Positions 10,891 to 31,300 of a stretch of DNA of 64,000 bases are shown here, piece by piece (the first letter of the stretch is position 1; the number at the start of each line of letters is the position of its first letter). Both the position numbers and the translations under genes were made by a program. The notes beneath the pieces were generated by a model that saw nothing but the letters and a program-made list of their open reading frames with translations, was not told the DNA's origin and made no database searches. Source of the DNA: Hermetia illucens (Eukaryota; Arthropoda; Insecta; Diptera; Stratiomyidae); contig NC_051854.1 in NCBI RefSeq assembly GCF_905115235.1, positions 103,251,200-103,315,199 of the forward strand, written 5' to 3'.

Positions 10891-13530
10891 TTGATACAAA
10901 GCGAAAAAAACACTGTCACAACCGTGTTTGTAAACAATGCGCTTAACATCCTGTCTATCGAAAAGCTCCAAATTTCACTATAATAGCATTCAAAATCCAA
11001 ACTAAAAAGATTTGACGAACGCTCTGGCACCAAGGTATATATATGTACAGTAGTTTCCAAATGCCCACTTCATGGGCGCGACTATCTTTGTACGGTATTT
11101 GCAATTGCTTTCGTAATTTCGGAAGTGAGCCATTCCACTTTCTATATTGCCACCAATAGCTTTTAAAAGTCTTTACGAACATACTATTTTTGTTTGCACT
11201 CCTTTATACGCAGCATGCATTTGAGATATTTCGTTGTTAGGTAGCTCCATCTGAAATCCTCAAATCAGTGGTTGAAATTGGCTTATTCCTGCACGAATCT
11301 ACAGGTAGCAGCAATGAGTGTTTTTAGGGAACACTAGGTCGGAACAATCAATAAAAACGTGCTTCACTTCATTTAGCATCGAAACAGACTGTTGAAAGTA
11401 ATAGGGCGCGATGATACCCCCTTCCAGCAATTTTTTTGACGGCAAAGAAAATAGCGCGGCATCATAGCGTATCCTTCCATTAAAATGCGTGTGACGTCAG
11501 TAAACATGACCTCGCATGACGTAAATCGTGTGTTGCTTTCCAGTGAATTTTCATGATCAAATCCAAACGGAAGGTAGCTATTTACCCTACAAGGAAAATC
11601 GTGTCTACTTTCCCAACTTAAACGTAAGCCAAAGTAGGAATGAGAGCGGTGAAAACTAAACGGAAGATATTGTAGTATGTTAGGTGTGGCGGGCGAAAAG
11701 CTCCGAAAGCTCATCCCATATACATATATATCACCGCCAATGGTAACGACTTGTGTGGAGGACATGCTATACAATTTGTGAAGTGATGAAGTCCATGGCC
11801 AAGGGCACTCACACTCCCGCTTCTATGACTATTGCTAATACTTCTCAACCGGTTAGAGTGACGTCAAATACTGAGGGATTGAGAAAGCGCATTTTGCTAC
11901 CAAATACCTTTTTTTTCTTTTTAATCCCTAAACTTTCTAACTTTTAAACTAAAATAGACTCTGATTGAATTTATTGTACTGAAAATTATCCTACTTTGCT
12001 TGGTAAAATTCTAGAGAGAAGAACTTTTGCATTTTCGAAACTCACTCAAATCTTCTCTTCAGCATTTTCAAATCAGTAAATTCAATAACATGAAATGGCT
12101 TCTTCACTTTGGATATTAAACATAAAGAAGCGGATAAAAAAAAATCAGCAAATGTATTTAATTTCCTTTAAAGTAACTCTAATTACTAAGTAGTAGGAAA
12201 TGTGCCACATATTTTAAAGGGCATAAGAGCTCGGTTTAAGTGTATCGATATTCTAATTTTTAAGTGAAAAGAAACAAGGATAAATCTGCCTCATACACTC
12301 TAAGTCAGGTTCCGTCCATCTGAAGCCAATAGATCAGATTATATTTTCTCGTTCAAGCTAATAGCAGTAACTGAAAATTTCCCAAATCGTAGCGCCTCAT
12401 AAATGCACAGTTTTAACCGAATGCCTCTATAGGTGCTCATATACTCTTCATTAACATATCCATATAAAATTTGAGACACTCTTAATTTCAAATAAATTGT
12501 GAAAACTAAAATAGAATCAAAGCATATAATACCCCGGCCACAGCATCAATGCCAATTTTTCACGTGACTAAATGCCATTGCCTGCATTTCCTGCCCGGTA
12601 TTTGGACCCGGCTTTATTGATTAAATGCCCAATCGTAAGCAATTTAGACGCTCGGATCCCCTTCAGTTCCATGAATATAAACCTGCTTACGTAAGTTACC
12701 AGGACGAAAAAATCAATGGGTTGAGAATACGATTTCATTCATGAATTCTACAGGGGGAACAAAGCATTTTCTCATTCAAGAATCCGTGGAAATTTACTAA
12801 AGGGGAACTGCGCGAAGTTTTCCCCTTTTGAAAACATTTAAGTAGGGACATATACTGATATACTGACAGCACCTACTTCCTACTTCACTCACACATGCAT
12901 ACTTTTCATCAAACTGAAAACGCACGAAATGTGCAAACACCTCATACCAGATAGAGAAAATCAATCGTTTCACTCAAGGTCATTCAATACTCATTCATAA
13001 AATCACTTAGGAAAGATGGCAGCAACACATTGTATGGAACGACTCATGCCATTTTAGGGCTAAATTCGAAATTACACCTCCCATTATCTATTGGACGAGC
13101 GGATGAAACGTGCTACTAATATGCTACCCTATTAAAAATAAACGGAATAAACCGAATAAACCGAATTTGTTCACTACACTTTCAAGAACCAAACCAATTT
13201 CATACAATTAGTTATTGTAAATTCTCAAACTTCATCCTCTTAAAAACACTCATGAATCCTCCAAACAAAACTAAATACAGTAGACTGAAACCAGTGAGCT
13301 TTTAAAAATTGGTAAATAATTTATTGAATGATAAAAAAGTGATTTTTAATGCACTGTTTGTTTATAACAAGTGGTAATATGCATTTTCAGTATATTTCCG
13401 ACATCACTATTTGCCGTTAAATCAATTTTACTCTTCATTTTGTCTTTATCCGTGTAAGCGTAACAAATATAAATATATGTATAATCTTGTTGATGAAAAG
13501 CTATTTACAAATTAGCTTTGGCTAGATATA
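10891..13530. other. Gene-free stretch with a CRE-like cluster
   Basis: No gene recognised. 11,480-11,870 is less AT-rich and contains TGACGTCA at 11492-11499 and 11859-11866 and TGACGTAA at 11517-11524. The rest is AT-rich with no clear repeat. Confidence 0.4.
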
Positions 13531-13531
13531 T

Positions 13532-13537
13532 TTTATT
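13532..13537 (-). terminator. Candidate poly(A) signal of TAPT1
   Basis: AATAAA on the minus strand about 115 nt after the TAPT1 stop codon. Position and orientation fit; no cleavage-site evidence is visible. Confidence 0.5.
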
Positions 13538-13652
13538 TACAGAAAAAAATTAAAAGCTAATAAAATGAAACTTTAAATTACCATACACTCCGATTTTACG
13601 ATTTTACATTACTATTCAGACTTTTAGAAGCGCTATGTTGGGTGCTTTCCAT

Positions 13653-15382
13653 CTATGATGTCTGATCCTTTTCACCAACAATGCTTTGGATAGAAGGTTC
13701 TGACTCCGAGCGTTTATGAGTTCTGTTGGATTGTACCTGGTTGTCGGAGCTGCTGCTTTCGGTTTTACTTTCTTGCTGCAAATCAGGAACGCTCCTTGTC
13801 ATCTGATAGTCACCGTCATCGAAAACTTCATCACTTAATTTTGAACTGTTATTCAGAACTTTTTCATTAAGGCATACATCATCAAGATCGACGTCACTGT
13901 TAGAAAAGAGTGCGGTTGCACCTAGGATCAGCGATGTGTCCGGTTGGAGCAGGTTACTATCTTCTTTCATGCCCATCGGGGCAGTAAAGATTTTCGAGTC
14001 CGATACCCCGTCGGCGGTTTGGGATCGCTGCAGAGGGAAAGCATGCATTGGGGAAGTTGCAGTGTCTGTTGTGTTGAAAGTATTCCGCCCTTTGCTCGAC
14101 GGCGGAGTGTTCAGAGAATTTGTTGTTGTGGACGTTGAAGAACCATTTACTGTTGTCGGAGTAGAATTTTTTTCATCTTGATGTTGTTTCATAAGATCGC
14201 AAGCCTTGCCCAAAGCACAAATTGTATTCAAGATGCGACACGCCATCAGGGTGAAATAAACAAGAATAAACAACAACAAAGCAGCTACGTTCTCGAAGGA
14301 CACTGATGTATAAACGGCTTTAATTAACACCACACCCAAAGGAAAGGGAATAAAACCCATTCGACGCGCCACTAAATCAGAGTGGTCAGAAAATGCATGC
14401 TTTTGACGAGTTTGAGTCATATCATATGCCAAGCTTATTGTGTATTCCCGATACACATCCACAGGTAACTCATTGAAACGTGTGATAAAAGCATGTTTTA
14501 TCCAATCTATAAGTACCTCTGTTACCAGCACATAGCAGCAATCCGGCAATAGAATATAAAACTGCTCCAAGCGCCAATTGAACTCCTTCATGGTTTGGAC
14601 AAGCACGATGAAAAGTAAAACAGTCAAATGAAAACGTTCGCGAACATCACTGCAAGTTAGTTGAAACAAATTGTTTTTGTCGAACTTTTTAAAAACGCTC
14701 CCTTTCAATTCCACAAAATTATTTGACATCATGATGGTAAGAAGTGCTTTATTATTTGCGTTCAATGCTACGTTGAGAGTTGTCGCTTGAAACATTATCA
14801 GGAAACTATGCAATAGCACATAAATTAACGCAAAACAAATATGTGGAATTATGCCCAAATGTTCACGTTTTTTATTTCTAGACTCAGTAGCCGTCCAGAA
14901 TAACGCATCTATCGTATCCTGGCCAAAGGCCGATAGAAGCCTGTCACCAACCTCTAACATGTTGAAGAAAATATATAATTTGATGATTGATTGTGTCTTT
15001 ATAATATGATAGACGCGATTCGTATCGATCGAGAGCATGATTAGACTACACAAAATCCATATGGATCCTTTTAGTAAATCACATATTTCTGCTGGTGTTA
15101 GCAGTCTTTGAGTTCGACGACGCAATCCTATGCAGCTCGCAATTGGTCGGCTAATCACAGCCCATATTGCAAGAATATACCGTATCGGTAGGAAAGTATG
15201 AATGTATAAAAATGAGTCTACACATTGAATAACACCGTAGCTCATGAATTTCTCTACTTCTCGTGGTATTTTCATAAATGAGTAAATCTTTTGACGTCGA
15301 GCCGAATAACGTTCCTCATCATGTTCCAAAATGTAGCCCCTGGTCAGTTCAATTTTGAGAAAGTCCGTGAGTGACGGCGACT
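13653..15382 (-). CDS. Tapt1: TAPT1 coding exon 2 (main body and stop)
   Basis: An uninterrupted 1,730-nt exon carrying the whole conserved membrane core and the variable tail, ending in TAG at 13655-13653. The open frame continues into the intron up to 15476, but the conserved sequence begins exactly after the TTTTTCAG acceptor, so the 31 codons upstream are intronic. Confidence 0.95.
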
Positions 15383-18300
15383 CTGAAAAACAATTTTCTG
15401 TGTTTAGTCGACTTTTTCCGACGTATGAACTGAATGAGGTAGAAAAACATAATAACTCGCATATAAAATAAACCAATTAATTGTCCATACTAGTTAATTT
15501 TATATCAATAAAATGCCGTCGTGCTGTAAACTTAATAACTACAAGCAATAAACAAATTCAACTCAAGAGTAAGAGTAAGTTCAAGAGTAAATGATGTCTG
15601 CGCAATGCTGACCACATTGCCTCCTACAATATACTGTAGTGTACCGTTACGGTCTTGAATGAAGTGCTCTAACACATCTTAAGGCCCTGATCCAATATGT
15701 ATTGTTGTGCCAACGATCATGATTATTATTTCCGAGTTATCACAATCTCGGTAGATGCCGGATTTTACCTAATACTAGCACTAAGTGCCAAGCATTAAGG
15801 CTCGGATGATCCTGCCTACTTAAAAACTAAAGGGGCACTGGTGGTGGTGGCCGGTGGTAGGTCAGTGGGAGAATCCGTCGAGTACTCCCCGCAACATCGA
15901 GCACGTATGCAGAATGGTGTACTTCTGCATGGTTTGAACCAGACTGTGCGAAAGTCCCAGGACATCAAGGGAAGCCGTGAGGGATTTAGATACAATACCT
16001 GTAGCTGACAATATTATGGGAACTACAACCACCCGCTCGAGACGCCATTGAAATTATTATTAAATGCTTCTGCGATAATACCACGCCAACATAAGTTAAT
16101 GAAAACTTAGAGCCTTTAAGTGACAGTGGCAGCAATTTTGCAGAGGGAGTTATTTTGATATTGTGACAGAAGGAATATCCTCGTCTTCGAATTCTCAACG
16201 ACCACCTATTTCTTTTTTATCTGCGAAAGATCTCAGATTCCTAGAATTTAAGTAGAAGTGGAAGAACTTAGACCTATCGATCCGCCTTCACGTTTCCTTA
16301 TACAGCCAGGTCCTGTGACGTCTTTTTGGGCGTGGTAGCAACCTAGTGGTCGTCAATATTCTTGATAGGAAACTATCGTATTGGATTTAGAGGCCAACTC
16401 TCTGCGCAGCTGTAAACAGGCACAGCCGTGACACACAAGCGGCCATTAGATGATGGTCTCTTTCAAGGCCGATGTTGGGCACATATAGAAAACTCCTAAT
16501 TTTACTACTGGTCGTGATGTGATTGATCCAATTAGATATTCGTTGGCGGTCAGTCAAAATCCAAGCCCGGTGGTTGAACAGTGTGCCCCCATTGATGGCA
16601 CGACGAAAGTTACAGAAATCTTCAAGCCCTTCGCTGATACCAAAACCGCACTATATCTATTAAGCAGTACCCACACTCAATGGAATGTATTAAGGGAGCT
16701 TCTACGTACGCACCATATACCCTCAGCATCTGGCAGTATCTAGATGAGGTTTAGTGACTATGATGTGTACGGATAAGCTAGTCCGGTCTATTGAGTGTGC
16801 ATATTACTTATTAGATGTATGCGAACAAAACCATGCTTCCCGTTTCCATCACATATACGAACAATATGCAGAGCCTAGGAAGCCTTACCAACCGCTGCTT
16901 AAAGGCGCATGCATCCCAAAGCACTTTGGTTAGGCAAAAGGAAGAGGAAGGCTCGGCGGAAGGGAACTTCGGCCACTAAGGAGGGGGGACTACAGGGCGG
17001 AAGTTGGGGATAAACTGGAAACCTCGGTGAGATCCACACTGGATGCACCACACTCTTCTCTCGGCGGCAATGCGCGCGAGAAGCGTAAGACCAACACATC
17101 TGCTGTGGCCAACGCTTTATTGTGCTCCGCGCCAGGGCTTACATCGACGCGTCGCACGGGGATTAGGACCGGTGCACCGGGAGGTGATTAAATCAGCGAG
17201 AGAGATCTCAATGAAGCTGGTCCCTCCCATAGGAATACGGACACGAAGGCGGGAAGGAAGAGGACGTATGAGCAAGATGCAGCCTCTGTTCTGATTGCTG
17301 TCGTTGGAGTTTTTTCGAAGAATGGCAAAATGTCAGAGGGACAATTTACCATCCTCCCGGAATGCCTGTGGAAAAAAAGGCTGGAGTCTGGAACGAAGCC
17401 ACGATTTCACAATCAAGGTTTTCGCGATGGGCTTCCCCATTTGGAGTGCAGGCAATCCCGGCTTTGAGTTCCGGCGGTCGGCCCAAGTTCACTATTATGG
17501 ACACTGAGCTACACAGAGCAGAACATGCCGGATGTTGGTTACGGGGCCCTCGAAGGAAGGCAGAGTATATTATCCGCATGCTGGGTGAACAGAACTCGGG
17601 CATGGACTTTGGACACTGAAGAGTAAAGTTCATGAATGCCAGGAAGGACAAATCTACAAACGTGACGGCTTCAACTTGGTATTCGAACTAGATAAACTGA
17701 AATTCAGTCATATCAGGAAACTGTAGAGCATCATCTCCATTTTGAGAGCGAAGAATAATTGTGGTCTTCGACTCACACAATATAGAGCAAATTGCAGCAT
17801 CTTCGGTGCGCTCTCCCACAATCGCTGCGCGCGGAGGATGGTGCGTACAGGGGCGGAATCCACTGGTGAAGGGACTACAGGAGCTACACTAAGGAAGGCG
17901 AAAATAATATTTGGACTAAAGTAAACGGAAACGAGTTGGATTTTTTATTTATAGTTACGACACGACAGAATATTGTCTAGTATGTTTGCAAGGGATACAC
18001 ATTGAAAACACTATTATTAACTCGTGTCTGGCATAGGCAAATATCTTCGGCTGCCTCAGACAACATACGGACGAATGTCTGTCCATGGTTCAGACATTAA
18101 ATAGAAAAATGTCAGACATAAAACAGAGAAGAGTCTGCGTCAGACATCAGACAGACGAATGTCTGTGTCTGTGTTAGTCAAACATCTGTTTCAGCCAAAT
18201 GTCGTGTAGTGTCAATCTCTCATTCTCTGAGAACCTTAATCATTTCTTCCGGATCCAGACCCGTTTAGTCTAGATCCGCGACTTGATGAAGGAGCAAGCA

Positions 18301-21300
18301 GATATCATCAGAGTATTCCAGGTGTTTTAGGAAAGATGACATAGTTCAATGAACCCCTCTACGTCCTCCAGTCAAGGCAACATGAAGAACGTTACCGACA
18401 ACGAAAAGAAAAGGTGTTAGTGATAAGATGCAGCCACTTTGTACATCAAAATGCTCTGAGATTTGCTAATAGCTTCGAGCATTTCGCAAACATTCCCTGT
18501 TCATACTGTTGAAAGCTTTCTCGAAATAGATGAAGAGCAGGTGAAGCGGTGATTTAAACTCCGTATATGCTGCCACAATGATCAGAAGTGTGCTACTGTG
18601 GTCAGTACAGAAAGATGGAGAGCGGCAACCAACCAGTTGTGTTTCTTGATGCGCTTCAGGATGATTTTAGTTATCTTTGTGATAGCAGGTAGCATGGGAA
18701 CATTCCCCGATTTGTCATACTTGAAACGGGCGCTATTTTTCGGAATTTTTATGATCATCCCCTTCTTCCAGCCCCTGCGCCAGATCACACAGCAATTATC
18801 AATAAGTAGAGATAACAATTTTGCAGAGGGTTTAGAGACTGTCCCCTGCCAGCCGATACAGTAGCTACACGCGTAAGCGATCATCAGATGATGGTTCTTT
18901 GTGAGGCCGGTGAGATCGGGCCTATTGGTATACACATTGAGAAGACAATTCCTAAATCTGCTGATGGCGATATGGTCGATTTGATGAAATATTCGTCACT
19001 GGTCAGTGGAAACCCAACTGACCTTGTGGCGCCGATGACGAGGCGATGAAAATTTCAGAAGTCTACAATCTTAGCATCATAATTGTTACGATCATCACGA
19101 CCATGTATCCAGAGCAAGGTGTTGTTAAAGCTGCATTCATTGCTCATACAAAGTATCCTCCTCCAGTATATCGAAATCTTAGATGGTGCATAGTACACAA
19201 TTCCGATGCTGTCGAAATCCTGCTAGTAACAGGGTTCCAGGTCAAGTTAATGCGCAATGGTCCTACATAGCTTTTTTGTCTGCTACCAGAGTACAAAAGC
19301 ATTGGACTTCAAGAGAGAGAGAAAGAGAGAGAGAGATTGGAGTACCTCCCAGATTACCACCATTCATTTATGATTAATATATGATTAATTATTCAGGTGT
19401 CAGCAGTACTTCTTCAGAGTATCTAGTCTATGACTTGTTTTGAAACATAGAATGGCTAAGTGGTTTTACAATAGCTTCCAAAACGGTTTCTTGTTCGCAG
19501 AAATGCAAGTATGTGATTTCATCGCTAGGGACACCCCACCAAACCATGACTGGAGCTGGGTGGTGACCTATTTCGACCGCTGGAATCAGATTAGAGGCTT
19601 CCTAAGATGATGCAATCATTATATTTGTTCTTCTTCTTTTTTCAAAGCTGCAGCCAATAAATGTCCGGCACTTCTTTTGAAATTTGTGCATTTTATGCAC
19701 CGGTTTCATTTTAAACTTAAATAGCACTAAAACAGCGAAACGGTTCTCGTATTGTATGTTCGCTTCCCTGCGCACGGAAGATTCCATTCATTCTTTCCAT
19801 CTTGGTTAGATGGCACCTGCTATTGTCCATACCCTTTTCTCTTCCTGCATGTGAGAGTGTATGATGTGTGGAGGAGGCAGAGCCGCTAAGCACTCAGGCC
19901 CTAGTGGTCCATTGTACTCGATTCCTCCGTCTCACGGCATATTCCGGATTCGTTTATGTATCGCAGGATTTCCGTTTATGGATATGGTGCTACCCGCTGC
20001 AATTGGATCCCATCAACATCAAAAATCTGATGTTTGATGCGTCCAAAGGAGGGGCACCCGCACAGAAAATATTCCGTGGATTTCGTTTTCTCATTACAGG
20101 ATGGACGCGTATAATCTTGAAGAGTCCCTTTTCTAAACACATGCCCAGCTAGTGGATTATCGCCAGTCAGAATGCCACAGTACTCCTGTAAGTCTTCCTG
20201 CTTTTCTTCAGGATAAATTTTGCCGTTTATTTGTTTGGTTCTGACAGGAAAAGTTTGGTGTGTTTTATTAATATTGCATTGTGTATGAGCACTATGAGCA
20301 TTCAGATTGACAAACGTTAGGAATAAACTAAACTTTTGGCAATGAAAACAATAAATAAATTCGGTGTTCCTAATGGCGACATTGTGTACTATTGAGGTTG
20401 CTGAAATAAAAATATGCAATATAAAGCAGTGATCACTCAGCTCTAGTTACTCAACATCCGTCTATGAGCCTTCTAAAGGCAGTCTTACCATGAAAGTTAA
20501 AAGCTTAGATAAATGTTTAAGACATAGAGACTAACGCAAGAGGGATTATAACTTTATAAAGAAACCACAAGATTTCTTCACTTCGTGGCGAATACCCTCC
20601 TTTATAAAGTGATAGTCCCTCAAAGTGGAGTTTTTATGTACATCATCATGGTGAAATTTGAAGTTTCAACCCTACCCCCGGAGCGGAATGCGATGAGGAA
20701 TACATACACAGGAAGAGGAATGTCTCTCAGTCAAACTCCGCGGCCTCCCCTCTTTGAAAATTCATCGTAGCGGTCTTATCCTCTTCTAAAATTACACCAC
20801 TTCAAAAATGAGTTATTTTCATATCATTAACGGGCTTATTGTTAAGGCGATTATCGCCGTGATTTGCAAGGTGCAATGGAGAGGAAGGGATGGGATTGAA
20901 CATTTTACCTTTAAAGGAAGGTTTGCTATAGCCGACATGTAATGTTTGAAGAAAAATAAAAAAAAACATTTGAGATAGAATGTAATGCTTTGAAAGCATT
21001 CTATTCGCAATTACTTTTTTTGTTACGACAATTTCACATCTAATATGGTGATTGCGATGATCGGTTATTGTAGATGCAAGTTTAGCATTACTTTTTCATT
21101 TCTTCCCAAAAAAATGGTTTCTGCCTAGGCTAACAATTGGTTTCGAAACGAGATATCCTGCGCTGACAATATGGAGCCTGACCTACACACAGTTTGTTTA
21201 TGTCACCTTTATGTTTACGGAGATGAACGCTCTGTCGAAGGCTACTCCCTTCGTACATTACGAATTGGTGATAATTCGTGTCGCACTTTTTGCGACACAA

Positions 21301-21529
21301 GAACCACGAATCACGAACTATACAGTAGTCACAAGTGAGATGTTCACTTACCTTTCCTACGACTTTCAATGTCTTCGTTCAAAACATCGCCATTCTTGGT
21401 TCGCCTTCGATCCAGAGGTTCCTCAAATATGTCTTCAACACGCCCGTCGATGTGCTGCAAACCTAGATCCCCGCGAAAACGCAATTTCTTAGGCGGTGTT
21501 GTCAAAAAAACCTCGTCTTTCCGAGACAT
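13653..21529 (-). CDS. Tapt1: TAPT1-family multipass membrane protein (two coding exons)
   Basis: Exon 1 runs 21529 down to 21352 and ends AAAG before a GTAAGT donor. Exon 2 runs 15382 down to 13653 after a pyrimidine-rich TTTTTCAG acceptor. Both phases agree (split GAG codon), giving a 635-residue protein. From residue 60 it matches the TAPT1 (DUF747) family: ELTRGYILEHDEERYSARR, IPREVEKFM, GQDTIDALFWTATE, and LLTIMMSNNFVE with GSVFKKF at about 275-293, then HAFITRFNELP and ARRMGFIPFPLGV. Several hydrophobic segments (first ones near 115-138 and 163-180) fit a multipass protein. The C-terminal 180 residues are Ser/Thr/Asp-rich and probably disordered. Vertebrate TAPT1 is linked to axial patterning and cilia; a molecular activity is not visible here. 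The first true ATG is used (A at -3); the open frame upstream lacks ATG. The 5,969-bp intron is full of transposon debris. It is divergent from the polyamine oxidase gene. Confidence 0.95.
15600..15732 (+). repeat. SINE, copy C (3' half with tail)
   Basis: Continues the body of the 7.56-kb SINE (GCGCAATG..GACCACATTGCCTCC) and keeps its 3' end: TTGTTGTGCCAACGATCATG followed by ATT repeats. It lies in the TAPT1 intron. Confidence 0.6.
16020..16620 (-). repeat. LINE family C, decayed endonuclease-end fragment
   Basis: Nucleotide and peptide similarity to the minus-strand reading of 1180-1420 and 18,840-19,030 (the region around the DHHLMVAYV motif). Heavily mutated. TAPT1 intron. Confidence 0.4.
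16900..17730 (+). repeat. Decayed LINE ORF1 with DUF4780-like domain
   Basis: GC-rich block in the TAPT1 intron. Readable pieces in several frames: VGVFSKNGKMSEGQFTIL, KPRFHNQGFRDGLPHLECRQ and RAEHAGCWLRGPRRKAEYI follow the order of the DUF4780 domain found in ORF1 proteins of LOA-type insect LINEs, as also in the element at 32-34 kb. It is not the same copy or subfamily. No intact frame. Confidence 0.5.
18230..19040 (-). repeat. LINE family C, second large fragment
   Basis: Minus-strand reading gives TKNHHLMIAYACSYC (endonuclease end), KKGMIIKIPKNSARFKYDK and KITKIILKRIKKH (reverse-transcriptase start), then a decayed LFIYFEKAFNS-like motif. It matches 480-1330 over its length, minus the linker. 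TAPT1 intron. Confidence 0.6.
19311..19339. repeat. GA-rich microsatellite
   Basis: Near-perfect run of GAGAGA with one GAAA interruption. Confidence 0.85.
19860..20260 (-). repeat. LINE RNase H-end / C-terminal fragment
   Basis: The minus-strand frame GILTGDNPLAGHVFRKGTLQD then CNEKTKSTEYFLCGCPSFGRI is the familiar end of insect LINE ORF2 proteins: the last RNase H helix followed by a CxxC...EHxLxxCP zinc-knuckle-like motif. It may belong to the same LOA-type group as the DUF4780 block. TAPT1 intron. Confidence 0.55.
21260..21298. other. Two tandem perfect hairpins in TAPT1 intron 1
   Basis: ACGAATT (21260-21266) pairs with 21273-21279 across a 6-nt loop. GTGTCGCA (21278-21285) pairs with 21291-21298 across CTTTT. 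They overlap by two bases and lie about 50-90 bp past the splice donor of exon 1. Confidence 0.6.
21352..21529 (-). CDS. Tapt1: TAPT1 coding exon 1
   Basis: Encodes residues 1-59 plus the first base of codon 60. The peptide begins MSRKDEVFLTTPPKKLRFRG and is hydrophilic, as is usual for TAPT1 N-termini. The link to the exon 6 kb away is inferred from the strong donor at 21351-21346, the matching phase (1) and the natural join into the conserved SPSLTDFLKIELTRGY segment. A transcript would settle it. Confidence 0.82.
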
Positions 21530-29971
<8,442 letters not shown>

Positions 29972-30090
29972 AATCGTCATGCTTTAGTTACATGGAGTAT
30001 TATTTTGTATATTGTTCAAGTTGTTGTTTTGTTATTAGAACGTAGCCCATATCGTCTGAAAGACTTGATATATTTTATTATCGTTGTATG

Positions 30091-30096
30091 AATAAA
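30091..30096 (+). terminator. Candidate poly(A) signal of polyamine oxidase
   Basis: AATAAA 120 nt after the stop codon, followed by a T/G-rich stretch. Placement fits a short 3' UTR. Confidence 0.5.
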
Positions 30097-31189
30097 ATGT
30101 AAGCTGAACTAGCTTTAAGGAAATGCCAAGATTAGGCTGGGGCATATTGAATCCATTATTGAAATGTAACAGTTGAGATTTGATTCTTGTAAAAATTGTA
30201 ATTGGATGCGTCTGATGGTTTTCCAGTCTGCGAATTAAAACTTAGGCTTACGCTTTTAATTTAATTATTTGTTAATACCCATAACGGGGAAGTGATTAAC
30301 ACAAGAGACATAATACTGGAAACTGAGCAGTGTATGTTTGCTGTGAAGTTAACAACGAAAAACACCTTACATAATATAATTCGCTTTGAATATCCACAGT
30401 AGGAGTGAAAATAAAGGGGTAGGGTTTAGAAAACTTGAAAAATAGGCAGTAAAAATTATGAACTGCTAAATTGTGATTTAAATATGTCTCTACGTTTTTT
30501 TTTCACTTTTGCTTAGAAATAGTTACCAAAAGAAGATTTTATTTAATGTGACAAAAACTCAATTTTCTAGTCGTGACAATGTTAACATTGAATATCCTCA
30601 AAATATGTGCATATTTCAGTTAGAAAATTTCGCAAGACTTTTGAAGAAGGGGAAATTAATAGCTCCTAACTAAACATTAGTCTTTTCCAGTGTTAATTTT
30701 CCGATGCATTCAGTTTGCAGCGAACAGTTTTTCTCAGCCATTTGCTTGATTTAGGTAAAAAACGCACGCATTACTCTGAAATATACAAAAGCTTATATTT
30801 TTAGAAGTTATGAACGATTGTTAGTTATTAAACTTTGATATGACAACAATTAAGCAAATAATAAAATGTGTATGATATATAGCTTTAGCATTTAGACACC
30901 TTTTCTTAATTTTCGTGCATCTTTTCAAGAACAAAGCATTAAAAAATAAGACTATATTACCATTTCAATGAAAGTATCAAAATAGAATTACTTGAGAATG
31001 TTTCGTAATTGAGAAACATCGCAAGGGAAAATAAAACAATTAAGATTAAATTTGTTTTTTAGTGATAGAATTTAAAGTTAATTTATATATTCCTTCTGTG
31101 CATAAGGGGAAATATTATTTGTCGTAATAATTACTCGTGTCGCGATTGGAATTTCATTGTTGGCGGACGGATTCCTTTCGTGAGTGGAA
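30097..31189. other. Gene-free AT-rich stretch
   Basis: Downstream of the oxidase. No coding or repeat signal recognised. Confidence 0.45.
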
Positions 31190-31300
31190 CTCGGATACTA
31201 GTTGACTCAGCTGTGAGTGAGTACCTGGATGAAATCAAGTGAATAATCCCGAGCGCAATGCCAACCACATTGTCTTCTGATGTACACCGTTAGGATCTAG
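31190..31300 (+). repeat. SINE, copy B (body only)
   Basis: Matches 7673-7768 (TTGACTCAGCTGTGA, GCGCAATGCCAACCACATTG). Head decayed, tail lost. Confidence 0.5.

Noticed and set aside
11373-11774. 133-codon minus-strand frame
   Set aside because: Composition and content are not gene-like and no match is recognised; the interval is better explained as non-coding with CRE-like sites.
21130-21369. Cys/His-containing frame that looks like a zinc finger (CDYC...CRKKCDTNYH...HLRKH)
   Set aside because: The frame crosses the TAPT1 splice donor in another phase, contains the tandem hairpins, and the Cys/His spacing does not fit C2H2 fingers. Kept only as a note under the hairpin finding.
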